From Pachypanchax playfairii (lineage: Eukaryota > Chordata > Actinopteri > Cyprinodontiformes > Aplocheilidae): a stretch of 64,000 nt of DNA. The first letter of the stretch is position 1; the number at the start of each line of letters is the position of its first letter. Below the pieces are notes generated by a model. That model had not been told where the DNA came from and did not search any database. It was given only the letters and a program-made list of their open reading frames with translations. A program made the position numbers and the translations under genes. The stretch spans positions 2,099,137-2,163,136 of the forward strand of contig SSNP01000035.1 of NCBI GenBank assembly GCA_006937955.1, read 5' to 3'. Shown here piece by piece: positions 12,401 through 22,159 of the stretch.

Positions 12401-15400
12401 GTTCTGTCATCCTGCGTCTATGTCAGGTTCCCCTCTAGCCAATGGGAAGATGCATCTGCACAGCTCAGTAAAGCGGAAGCTGGCTGAGGAGAAGGGCTAC
12501 GTGTTTGACAAGCGGCTCAGGTACAACGTGCGACAGAACGAGAGCAACTGTCGATTCAGAGACATTGTGGTCAGAAAGGAAGATGGTTTCACACACGTCC
12601 TGCTGTCCAGTCAAACCACAGACAACAACGCTCTTACACCAGAGGTGAGAGCAAAAATCAAATTTTTAAAACTCTGTTTGACTATTTTGTTTGATGTTTT
12701 AGCTCTGTGTCCTTTATGGCCCCAGTACCTATTAATTTAGCATCACATTTGCCATGAAGCTTCATTTGGGGAGAATATTTTCTAATTTACTACTGTGGCG
12801 AAACACAAGAGCTATCCAGTTACTGCTCACTCCAAGTGAGCTTTTCAGGAGCCGGTGTGGGGGGAAAAAGCTGTAGCTTTATGTGACAGCTGCTCAAAGT
12901 GACACTGTCAGCTGCATGAATGTGACATGGGGTACTGCTGAAAAAGTGACAGTTTCTTTGAAGCTGCCTCCAACCAGAGTCAGTCTCTACAATTTTAACA
13001 TTAGGAGTACAGTACATTTAATCCAGTGCTCTGCCATCTGTTGTTGATGCAGCAAAATGCTTGTTGAAAGGGAAAAGATTAGGATGCAAATTCACAGAGA
13101 AGAGTCATTTGTAATTGCCTTTCAAGAGAACTGCAAACCCCGGAGATGATTTTCATTGACTCTGCTCCAGCTGCGAGAGATGGCAGCACTACCAACATGT
13201 GAGCTGCTAAATCTTTTACATTTCCCTGTCAGTTTAGTTTACTTTTATAACTGAAACCTCTTCAGAATATTCCATTTAACACGCAAAATGAGAAATCTGA
13301 GGAAATAATACTTACTTATATCATTTGAATGATGTCACTTGGGCTTTTATCACAATGCAACACAAATACAATGTAATCTCCTCCATGCAAGATGGCTTTA
13401 AAAAAAATTACAACTGACAGCTCATACAGCAAAAAGTTTTTGGCAAACATCTAATACAATGCGCACACTGAGTGGGGCCTCACTATTTTTAGAGGCACTT
13501 CTGATTAGGCCTGATGCACCAGCTGTGTCCTCTCTACAGGCATTATAGGATGCAAAATCTGCGCCAAGCTGAGTTCATTGGCTTTCGCTGCGGATTTTTT
13601 TTCTTAGACTCCTCTGCAATTTGTGGACTACCTGCTGACTCTCCGTCAGTTCAGTTCCCTCAGTAAAATTAGCATCCTGCCGCAAATTAAATTCTGAATG
13701 TGGGAAATTAATCTTTCACTTTATCTGGCATTATCTCAAAATAAAATTATTAAATTAGTTGTGTACTCGGGACTTTGTTGAGGCTTTGTTGAACTAGTTG
13801 TTAAGGATATTTACCAATCTGGGATTAGATGCTCACATTTACACCCATATTCTTTTTTTATTTTAACAAAAAAATTACATGAATGAAACTCAACTGGTTG
13901 TTACTGTTTTTTTTTAAGTTGCCCAAACTGTTGAGGGTTTGGAAAAAGTTTTCTTACTCTTTCAACATATCCTTCATATATATTTATATATCCACCCTTG
14001 GCCAACCCAAGGTCTTGGGTTAGCCAGAGATAATGGAAGGGATCACATTTATCCACCTCTGGCTCAAAACTCTTAGTAAACAGGATTTTCTGCTGCTCAG
14101 ATGTTGGACCCTCAGATCTGCCACCGAGTGCTGTTCTGCCTTTGATACAGCATTGTGGGCAAGGCAGCCTGTACCTCACAGGCCATCAAGTGGCCTAAAC
14201 TGTGTGTACACATATGTGTGTACTTTCATGTGTGACAGTAAGCCTGAAAGATGTGGGCTTATCGAAACAGCTCAGATACCTCCTTTTGTGTCTCTCAGGC
14301 TTTGAAGCTGCAGAAACAAGAGTCTCTCTGAGTGTACTCACTGAAAAGCTGCAGCTAAGAAAATCTTGAAAAATGTTTCCCTTACATTTTTCCAAAAATG
14401 TTTATAAGTTTTTTTTTTAAAAAAGCCCCAAAGTCTTTGAGTGGTACTTGTTTCACTTTTCTGGCTTATTGTTCTGAAGTACTTTTACATATGTCCTGCA
14501 CTATTTTGTATAACTCATTAAAATGCTGATTAAAAGAACAGTGGAAAGTCCAGCTGAAATAAGTGAACGAATAAATATTCCCTTTATTTTCAAAGAATGA
14601 CAACCCAGTTAGACATCCTAAGAATTTTTAAAAAGCTGCTGGACTTCTTTTTTCTGTTGTTTGAATCTGTTTTACTTTGATCCAAACAGCTTCTTCAGTT
14701 CTGAAGGGTTGGGAGTTCCAGGTTTATGAGATGTTATTGAGATGATGGTTATTAAAGTCACAAGGATCCACTTCCCCTCTGAGAGTCGTTGAGTCATCGT
14801 CACCTGTAGCTTGCTTATGTGAGATGTTGCAGTCACATGTTTCACAGTTTGAATGGTTGGAAACCTGCTTGGGAAAAAGAGTCAGTGCTGCATTGTGGGT
14901 ATTATATAAATGAAACTGAAGCTATCTCGTCTGTTCAGTGTTAATGCTTCCAGTTAAAACATTATGTGCCTTCCTTTACCATCATAAAGACAGTTTACAC
15001 CCTGGCTCTGACCTGTTTCACCTGCTGCTCTCTGGTAGGTGCTACAGGTGTGTTAAGACTAAAAGAAACAGACTCAAAAATAGCTTCATTACAAAAACTA
15101 TAACCATCCTGAACTTCCAACTGCATGATTCATTAATGTAACACTGCCCACCAAAAAAAACTTTGTGCAATACCTGTTATGTGCAATTATTTTAATCACT
15201 GTGCAATATCCTATCCATATGCAATACACTATAATATAACAATTGGTGCTCCATGTTTACATTATATATACTTCTTGTATGTATTTTTTGCAAACATTTT
15301 CATATTTTTTGTCTTTTGTTTGTCTTGTTCTGCTACTTTTTCCAGCACTTATCTGAGAACGGCTAAGTTCGTTGTGCTGGATACAATGATAATAAAGACA

Positions 15401-18400
15401 TTAAATCACTCTTCTATCAAACTGTGTGTCTTCTCTGTCCAAAATGTTTACATTACTGTCCTCAGATGAGTGTCCTTTGTCTTTAAGATGTAGGTGTACA
15501 GTTGAGTCCTGACCTGATATCTGGTTCTCCTGTGTTGTGCCATGTGCCTGTGGGGAGGTTGTTTAGTTTCACTTCTGTGGAGGTCTGAACACTCCTCACT
15601 GCACTGGACTGCAAACACAACTCAGCTTGTGTTTGTGTGTTTTATCTTTAGGTTGAAGCTGTTTCTGCCTGAGGGTCCTGTATGGCACAGGGATGTTATG
15701 TTCGGGGAAAACCCCTTTGGAGTTTCTCAGATACTTCAGCAACACGAGTTCAGATTTGTTTTTTCAACCTTCTCCATATAGAGGTGGCCCACAGGGGGTG
15801 ATTCCTGGAATCCCTTAGCACATCTGTGCTAATGCCTGAAACAATTGTTATTATATTTGAAATGTGTGGTTGAGACAGAAGTCCAGCAGGGTAGAAATCT
15901 GATATGGAAGGAAACTGGTCCTGTCATTTAAAGACTTGTCTTTGTTTTTTGACAGTTTCTACCACCGCTGATGTAACTTTACNGACAGAAGTAAAAAGTA
16001 GGAACATTAAAGGAGATGGTGTTTTCTCCTGGCACCAGCCTCAAATGTTGAGTTGTATGTGATGTGGGGTGTTTCCAACCAGAGGAGCTAAAAAGTGGCA
16101 AGGTGTTTGACAATGTTATATGTTAAAGTGTTAATGTTGCTGCTGATAGTCAGATAGATGCTCCTCCTCTGTGTGCATGGCTTGGCCTTACCAGGGTGCA
16201 GTCTGTGCTAAAAGGGTGAATCAGTGGCTTTGTTTTTGCTAGTTAGCTGTGATTTTCTTTTTGTTGGAGCTTGTGTGGTTATGTGCTTCATAGGTGGTGC
16301 TGTCACTTAAAAGTATAGCTATTTTCTCATGATAATATGTTGCATTGAGAACAACAGTTCACCTTTGTCTGCTGGCAAACTTGTGGTGTTTGGGTCCTTG
16401 CTGAGAGCGCTGGACAGGATTGCTGTGACTTTGTGACTTTTCCACCTCTGCTTTTGTTATCTTGTTAGAACTAATGGCTGACTCTGTGGCAGTGATGAGT
16501 TCCACTACTGGTACATGATGGAGAGAGACAGCAAAATGAAGTCTTTTTGACAACACCTTTTCTTCTGGCTGTGTGAGTAAGGGTGGATCGCTCCTGCCAA
16601 GTCTGGTCAGTCTTATGTGCAAGGGCATCAATGGTGACATGAATTTGCCTCAAACTCTCACTTACTAGCTTGTTTTGTGCCTTCAGGAAGATCTGTCCTT
16701 CTCTGTGGCCTTAGACAGTGGAGTTGAATTTGAAAACTTTTGGGAATTTGTCCCATGTTGTCCGTATGGAAGGTGGTTTCTGTCATCTTCTCTTTGATGT
16801 CTGTTTCACCATAAAGCAAAGATCTCATACTCCAGTCCTCGAGGCCTACAATTCTGCAGGTTGTAGATGTTCCTCTGACACCTGGTTTAAATGAGGTCTA
16901 AAGCAGGACTCTGCAGAACGTCTTGACATGATGAGGAGGTATTTAAATAATTTCAATCAGGTGTGCTGGAGCTGAAAACCACCTGAAACATACAGGATAG
17001 TGGCCCCAAACACAAGCTGAGCAGCATGTTGTACACAGTTCAGTGCAGTGAGCAGTGTTCAGACCTCTACAGAGGAGAAACTAAAGCCGTTTTCAGACAG
17101 ATGTTCCGGAATATTTGCGGACAATTCGATCCAGTCGTTAACCGGAGTTGCCTTTTCAGAGACGCCACTGTTTTGAACGCAAACACAGTCCGTCAGAATG
17201 TCCGCTCTTGTTACAAGGTCTTCAGCTGGAAAGGTTCCGGAACAAATTATGCGGACAGACTCAAAAGCGAAACGGACAAAGCCGGGAACATTGCCGTTTT
17301 TCATGGCCTGTCTGAAAGGAGCTTAAATGACCTCTACACAGATGCATGGCACAACAGGAGAGCCAGGTCTACAGGTTAATACTCTGCTGTATATCTAAAT
17401 CTTAAAGATAAAGGACACTCATCTGAGGACAGTAATGTGAAGATTTTGGATGGAGAAGCCAGATGGTTTGATAGAGGAGTGAAGATAACCATGTACATTA
17501 AACAGGAAAAATCAACTCCAAATGGATGAGGTGACCTTAGATTTTATTTATCTAATACCTACAATTCAGCACAGGCTCTTCTTCCCAGGCACGTTTACAA
17601 CTATTCAAACTGTGAAACATATGACTGCAACAATCTTGATAAACAAGTCACAGATAACGAGGATGGACGTAGGCGGCGGTGATCCTTCTGACTTTAAATG
17701 TTAGAAACCTGGAACTCCCAACCCACAATCAGAACTGAAGCGGCTTTTTGATTGAAATGTAAAATAGAATTCAAGACACAGAAATAAAAAGTCCAGTAGC
17801 TTTCTTAAAACTCATAGGATCGCCATGCCCTGGACAGCTGAGAGTTAGCACAGGCATATCGCCAGGTAGAAATCCTCTTTATCTGCCGGATCTCATCTGG
17901 TGACCTCATTAGACAATATTTTATTGCATGGCCACAAGATATTAAGCATGGAAATTAGCTGTCATTGTATGGCTTTGGGAATTAAATAAATAAATCATTA
18001 TTGCTTTGGAATTGGATGAATAATCGGAGGGAACAGCTTCATATTGAGAGCCCACAAGATACAGAGCAAGTTCGGTAGAAATGAACAAACGGCTGCGCAG
18101 GTACTGCTTGATGGACAAATTAGATGATATTTAGATCCATCTTGGATCTCCATCTGATCTGAAGCACAAGGATAGTAAAGCACATCAAAGTAGGATAGAT
18201 TTTATTACAGTGACATCCACCTTCATCCCAGGCTTCAGTACATAGTCATCATTTGAGAAACACACAGTTTGGTGTATTTGTAACTCCACACCGAGGCCTG
18301 TCACATATTATGGATATCCTTATTTCAGTGGCATTTCTCACTGTGAGCTGTGAAAAAGCGACACTCTGCCTTGTACTTTTATCTTTTTGGTGGATTCTAC

Positions 18401-21400
18401 CTGAAGCCAACAGCAACAAGAGATCAAGTTGGTTTGAAATACAAACAGAATAAAGACATTGGACCTATTGTTCTTCATGTTGTTTGATCTCATGTGTGAG
18501 AGTGACATGTGGGCATGACATAAATGTATCCCTTTTAGCCTTCAATGATTTATTTTAATCTATTTCATCACACAGGCTGTGAACTTTAAAGAGTATATCA
18601 GAAATCTACCTGTTTTAACTGGTATTGTGTGTCAGTAGGTGGGACTTTCAGCCCTGTGACTCTTATTCTGAAAATACAATATAATAATAAACTTCACTCT
18701 TGTAAAAATGAAGTAGATGGAGGCTTATTGCTTATCTTAACATACAGTTTTTTGGGAGGTTTGAATTTTTCATTTTAAATTACTGTAATTTCTTCATCCT
18801 ATAAGTAAAACATATATGGCCCAAGGCATAACCTTCATATCACACATATATTTCCATTTTACTTTACACACAAATTTTGACACAGTTTTAGATGCATTTT
18901 AAAAACACTGTTGAACTCATTCTTTAAAACACGTCCCTGTTGTTCACACACAGCACACTCAGAGCCATTATACAACCACAAGACATAAAAGGTTGATTTT
19001 GGTCTTTTTAATTTTTTTAAGCCTTTAGGCATGTGGAGGTGTGTGTGAGCGCTGATCACTTTGAAAAGCCCTTTGTTTGCTTTGGCAGCAGCTTCATCAA
19101 TGTGTCTGTCTTGGATGTTTTTTTAAATATGTTAATGATTTCCTGATCATCATCAACACTTGTTTTTCTGAGTCAAGCAGGTTATTCATTGCTTCGCAGC
19201 CTTGAATGAACTGACACAGCTGATTTAACTTACAGCTATTTTAGGATTTATACAAGTCAGTTTAAACTGCATAGCTGAAATACATGTTTTATTTTGTAGG
19301 AAATGTGTTAAAGTACAGTGTCTAATCAGAAAAAAGTAGTCCAGATCCATGATGTCTCATCCTGGTCCTCGAGGGTCATTATCCTGTATGTTTTATACAC
19401 CTGATTTGAATTAACAGGTGATTAACTGGCCTCGTCAGAGCTTGAGGACACTCTGGTGATTTAACCATTGAATCAGGTGTTCTAGAAATGACCGCAACCT
19501 GCAGGACAGTAGCCCACATGGACCAGGATTTGACAGTATGTTTATTTGATATATGCAAGTTTTCTATGTTGTCTTTTCCAATGAGTTGCTGCACTTTACA
19601 TCTTATTTTTTTGTTTATTTAAACATCATCCAGATGCCTCCTGGCTGCATGAATGTCACTTTGAAAGTAACTCTCTTCTGTCTTTCACACAGAGTTGAAC
19701 TAGCATCTGTTCATCATGTTTGTGAGCAGGATTTTAATTTGTCTCACTAAACTAGCATCATTTGTCATAAAACCCACATACACAGCTGTTGTGTTCTCAC
19801 TCTAGAAGACATTGCATTGAGTGACCTTAAATTCTTGGATATTTTGCACAAGTACAGCTACGTCTTTAACCCGAATTCCTTCACTGACCTCCAGCTTCAT
19901 TTAAGAAGAGCAGCTTTTTGTCCTCTAAAAGAGACATGTTGCTCCAATTTATCTGTACAAACTGGCTTTTACCCCATAACACGAGCAAATGCCCAAACAA
20001 AAGGTGTATTTAATTGAAACTGGGGACAGATTATGTGCTTGGTGATATGTTAAATTCACTTTGAGGTTGGATGGTTAATATGGGTCAGGGGTTCTAATCT
20101 GATTAAAATGCAGCCGTGCAGAGTGTGCTGATTGACTGTAGACGTTTAGACGTTAGGGCTGGTCTTGTGGGTGGGGTCAACTCATTTCAATTGTCACTCG
20201 AGAGAAAAGCCAAACGCGGGTCAGTTCAGTCTGTCTAAAGCATTTCTGATTTTAACAAGGGCTGCATGTTTTATAGAAAAGCATACAGTTGCTATAAAAT
20301 AGTTGAATTCTGCAGTGACAATATCATTACTGTCAAAACTGTTGTTATTCTTTCTGTTCATTCATCATCTAGAGCATGAGTGTATGGCATTTGGAATGTA
20401 ATAGCTAATTAATTACTTCTTTAATATTCATGTTGCACACACTGATATCTTAAAGAGGATAAACTTGCATGATGTGCAGCCTACATTTTTAAATAGCTTA
20501 TATTACATTCTCAGCTGAAAACAGACGCGTGTTCTTCATACTTTTTGGTGGGAATTTGAGTCATATTGTTTTCTTTGGAGATAAACTGTAGCCTGTATGC
20601 ACCGCACTACATGGTGGATGTGTGGTACAGGCAACATGTTCAAGTCCAACCTGTCTACTAGCTGCAGGCTGTTGAAAAAACAAGATGAGTTTAGATGTAA
20701 ATATTTTACTCACATGCTCCTGTTGCTCTGAGGAGAACTTGAAGGAGCTCAAGGATAAATTTCCACCAGTCTGACACAAAAACAAACATCTCTACTTTTT
20801 TCTTCAGTTTGATTCAGTATCTATGTTGAGGAGATTCGTTGGGTTAAATGGGGGGGTTCTTGTCCAGTGGTGGGGAGGTTGTGTAATGTGTCCCAAGGAC
20901 AATTACCTCCTTCCCACAATTATATATTTATATTTATGAACAATTTTTGATTTTTTGTAATGAAAAATAATGATCTTATTCTTTCTTGTGGCCTATTTTC
21001 TCTTTTTTATTGTTTGTGCTGCAGCTGGAAAACTGTAACTGATTTCCATCTACTAATACTCCTTCCTGGAGTTCGTGTAAATTATCAAATCATATCAATA
21101 TGGATGTAAACATTAAGGTGTAAAGTTATTTTGTACATATCTCATGTAAATAATTTGTAAATACTTAAACATTATCCTGCTTTTTTTTTGCAGATCATGA
21201 AGGAAGTTTGTCGAGCTTTAGGTAACGCAGCTGCTGATGATAGTAAGTTATTACTGCTCAGCTCTGTGGGGACTGTGTTCTGCAGCGGCCTGGAGCCGTC
21301 CTACCTGATAGGCCGTCTGTCCACCGACCGCAGAAAAGAGAGCAGCCGCATCGCAGACGCTGTACGGTAAGAAGTCCTTCCACAGTAGAATCTGACTTAT

Positions 21401-22159
21401 AATTATTCTTGATAAAAGTTTCACCGTACTGTCACCCCTTTAGGGACTTTGTGTTAGCATTTATCCACTTCAAAAAACCCATTGTGGTGGCCATAAACGG
21501 GCCGGCCCTGGGTCTGGGGGCTTCCATCCTCCCTCTCTGTGACCTTGTTTGGGCAAGTGAGCGAGCCTGGTTTCAGACACCATGTGCAGCCCTCCACCTC
21601 ACCCCCTCTGGATGCTCCTCCTACACCTTTCCACAGATTCTGGGTGTCGCTCTGGTGGGTCCAAGTATTTGCTGTTCTCCCTGATCACATGTTTCCTCTT
21701 GTAATCACTTGAATAACCCATGTTGACCCAAATTAAAGATTAAGGACACATTGACACACTTTGCTTTGTTGCAGGCCAATGAGATGCTGTTCTGTGGAAG
21801 AAAACTGACGGCACAGGAAGCATGCAGTCGAGGGCTGGTGTCACAAGTCTTCTGGCCAACCACATTTAACCAAGAAGTAATGCTGCGTGTGAAGGAAATG
21901 GCCTCCTGCAGTGCTCTGGTGGGTCCTGATCCTAACAACCCTGAGAGCAACATTGTTTAAGAATTAGCACATAAGCCATTCTACTCTGTGTGTTCTGCAG
22001 GTTTTAGAAGAGTCCAAATGCTTAGTGAGGAGCATCCTCATACCAGTTCTAGAAGAAGTGAATGAAAAAGAGTGCCAGATGTTGAAACAGCTGTGGTGTT
22101 CAACCAAAGGACTGGAGGCTCTCTTCAGTTACATTCAGAATAAAACCCCTGAAAAGTAA
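3469..22159 (+). CDS. cdyl2: Chromodomain Y-like protein 2 (CDYL2), exons 2-7, 5'-partial
   Basis: Coding exons read as 3469-4072, 12427-12644, 21194-21366, 21444-21654, 21775-21918 and 22001-22159 (stop TAA). All junctions are GT-AG and keep one frame, giving 502 residues. The family's first coding exon of about 8 residues is not seen and presumably lies left of the window behind a very long first intron. Residues 1-48 are the chromodomain (VERIVDKRRNKKGKWEYLIRW, then GYGSKEDTWEPEYHLLHCEE), which binds methylated lysines such as H3K9me and H3K27me in this family. A basic Ser-rich linker follows (KRPK, RKKKR). From about residue 255 comes a crotonase (enoyl-CoA hydratase-like) fold with INGPALGLGASILPLCD. 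The KWEYLIRWKGYG and LLHCEEFID wording fits CDYL2 better than CDYL. Expected to be a nuclear corepressor-type chromatin reader; whether the hydratase fold is catalytic cannot be judged here. Confidence 0.95.
5345..7480 (+). mobile_element. Degenerate L2/CR1-clade non-LTR retrotransposon
   Basis: Fragments of one LINE ORF2 appear in order on the + strand, broken by stops and frame changes. 5600-5830 holds a linker-like stretch (LLDLFTSTCSHIRNFVSPLRAK). 6098-6290 holds the start of the reverse transcriptase (LKHAVVQHLLKKSN, SVLSNFKPISKLLFLSEV). 6790-6990 holds a thumb-side block (ARNLCVILDSTFQFDQQI). 7070-7267 holds the C-terminal block (PVLASLQWFPVHFGIQF, LLLVFKSLN), and 7320-7440 the final block around WNSL. 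These are typical fish L2-type motifs. The palm and active-site segment between 6334 and 6790 is unreadable, so the copy is dead. It lies in cdyl2 intron 2. Confidence 0.85.
10996..11046. other. Assembly gap (run of N)
   Basis: Fifty-one unknown bases. The right flank is an A-run followed by a LINE/SINE-type tail, so the gap probably hides low-complexity or repeat sequence. A single N also occurs at 15983. Confidence 0.98.
11047..11117 (+). repeat. LINE/SINE-type 3' tail with (TTTTC)n
   Basis: The phrase attgaatttcccttctggga followed by taaataaagtatttt and a ttttc repeat is the common 3' tail of fish retroposons (gaatttccc...ggataaataaagt). The body of the element is missing or lies in the adjacent gap. 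Confidence 0.65.
14620..15640 (-). mobile_element. Penelope-like element 3' fragment, reverse copy, interrupted
   Basis: Read on the - strand, this is the mirror of 17008-17812. Blocks match in order: gggttgggagttccaggttt (14707-14726), the stretch near 14830-14860 (tttcacagtttgaatggttg), tgtcctcagatgagtgtcct (15458-15477), and the region around 15580 (gaggtctgaacactcctcac). The encoded region is the GIY-YIG-type endonuclease end of a Penelope-like retroelement. A LINE-tail sequence interrupts it at about 14985-15410. It lacks the 237-bp insert present in the other copy. Confidence 0.8.
14985..15410 (+). mobile_element. LINE 3'-end fragment inserted in the Penelope-like copy
   Basis: The sequence contains repeated gtgcaata units (15164-15230) and ends gataataaagacatt (15390-15404), which is the style of 3' UTR and tail seen in several fish LINEs. 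The homologous Penelope-like copy at 17 kb lacks it, so it is an insertion. The limits are approximate. Confidence 0.65.
15640..16824. other. Spacer between the two Penelope-like fragments
   Basis: About 1.2 kb between the oppositely oriented fragments. Weak open frames occur on both strands (15542-15781 +, 16359-16720 -). The - strand frame has a repeat-protein look but matches no family I can name. The interval may be an unknown transposon body. Confidence 0.4.
16824..17010. repeat. Palindromic teleost repeat, copy 1 (MITE-like)
   Basis: The left end (ctccagtcctcgagg, near 16830) and the right half (atcaggtgtgctggag, then caggatagtggcccc) have the layout of a common fish palindromic repeat: 'tcctcgagg...gcaggtt...caggtgtgttgga...gcaggacagtggccc'. 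A second copy lies at 19352-19535. Confidence 0.7.
17008..17812 (+). mobile_element. Penelope-like element 3' fragment (GIY-YIG end), forward copy
   Basis: The + strand encodes VQCSEQCSDLYRGETK (17035-17085), then after an insertion LYTDAWHNRRARSTG, a stop codon, SAVYLNLKDKGHSSEDSN, and ARWFDRGVK. This is the GIY-YIG-type endonuclease end of Penelope-like elements. The usual YIG is YRG here, and there are several stops, so it is inactive. It is broken by a 237-bp MITE at 17086-17322. About 1.4 kb upstream is a reverse-oriented copy. The reverse transcriptase part is not recognised. Confidence 0.8.
17086..17322. mobile_element. 237-bp MITE nested in the Penelope-like fragment
   Basis: The left end gccgttttcagacag and the right end ctgtctgaaaggagc form an imperfect terminal inverted repeat. 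Flanks are ctaaa and ttaaa, suggesting a short target duplication. The reverse copy at 15.6 kb has the uninterrupted sequence (aaactaaacaacctcc on its sense strand), which is a natural empty site. The 117-aa open frame spanning the junction is a chance fusion. Confidence 0.8.
17820..18200. other. Low-repeat block in cdyl2 intron 3, possible conserved non-coding element
   Basis: About 380 bases of balanced composition, free of simple repeats and recognisable transposon motifs, with homeodomain-type ATTA/TAAT cores. It follows directly after the Penelope-like copy. The call rests only on texture. Confidence 0.25.
19352..19535. repeat. Palindromic teleost repeat, copy 2 (MITE-like)
   Basis: The two halves mirror each other: catcctggtcctcgagggtc near the left end and ggaccaggatttgacag at the right, with cacctgattt and aatcaggtgt inside. 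Same family as 16824-17010. Confidence 0.75.

Larger units (their letters stand above)
4073..12426. other. cdyl2 intron 2
   Basis: This 8.35-kb intron separates the chromodomain exon from the conserved exon ending NNALTPE. It holds the L2-type LINE, an assembly gap and a LINE-tail-like sequence after the gap. A more GC-rich patch at about 9400-9720 is of unknown nature, possibly an old repeat. No exon is recognised. Confidence 0.8.
12645..21193. other. cdyl2 intron 3
   Basis: This 8.5-kb intron carries the Penelope-like pair, a palindromic dispersed repeat in two copies, and two stretches of less repetitive sequence (13040-13720 and 17820-18200) that may be conserved non-coding sequence. 18200-19340 and 19540-21190 show nothing recognisable apart from short A/T runs. 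Confidence 0.75.

Noticed and set aside
17026..17379. 117-aa open frame
   Set aside because: It fuses a Penelope-like fragment with a MITE; the homologous copy lacks the middle part.
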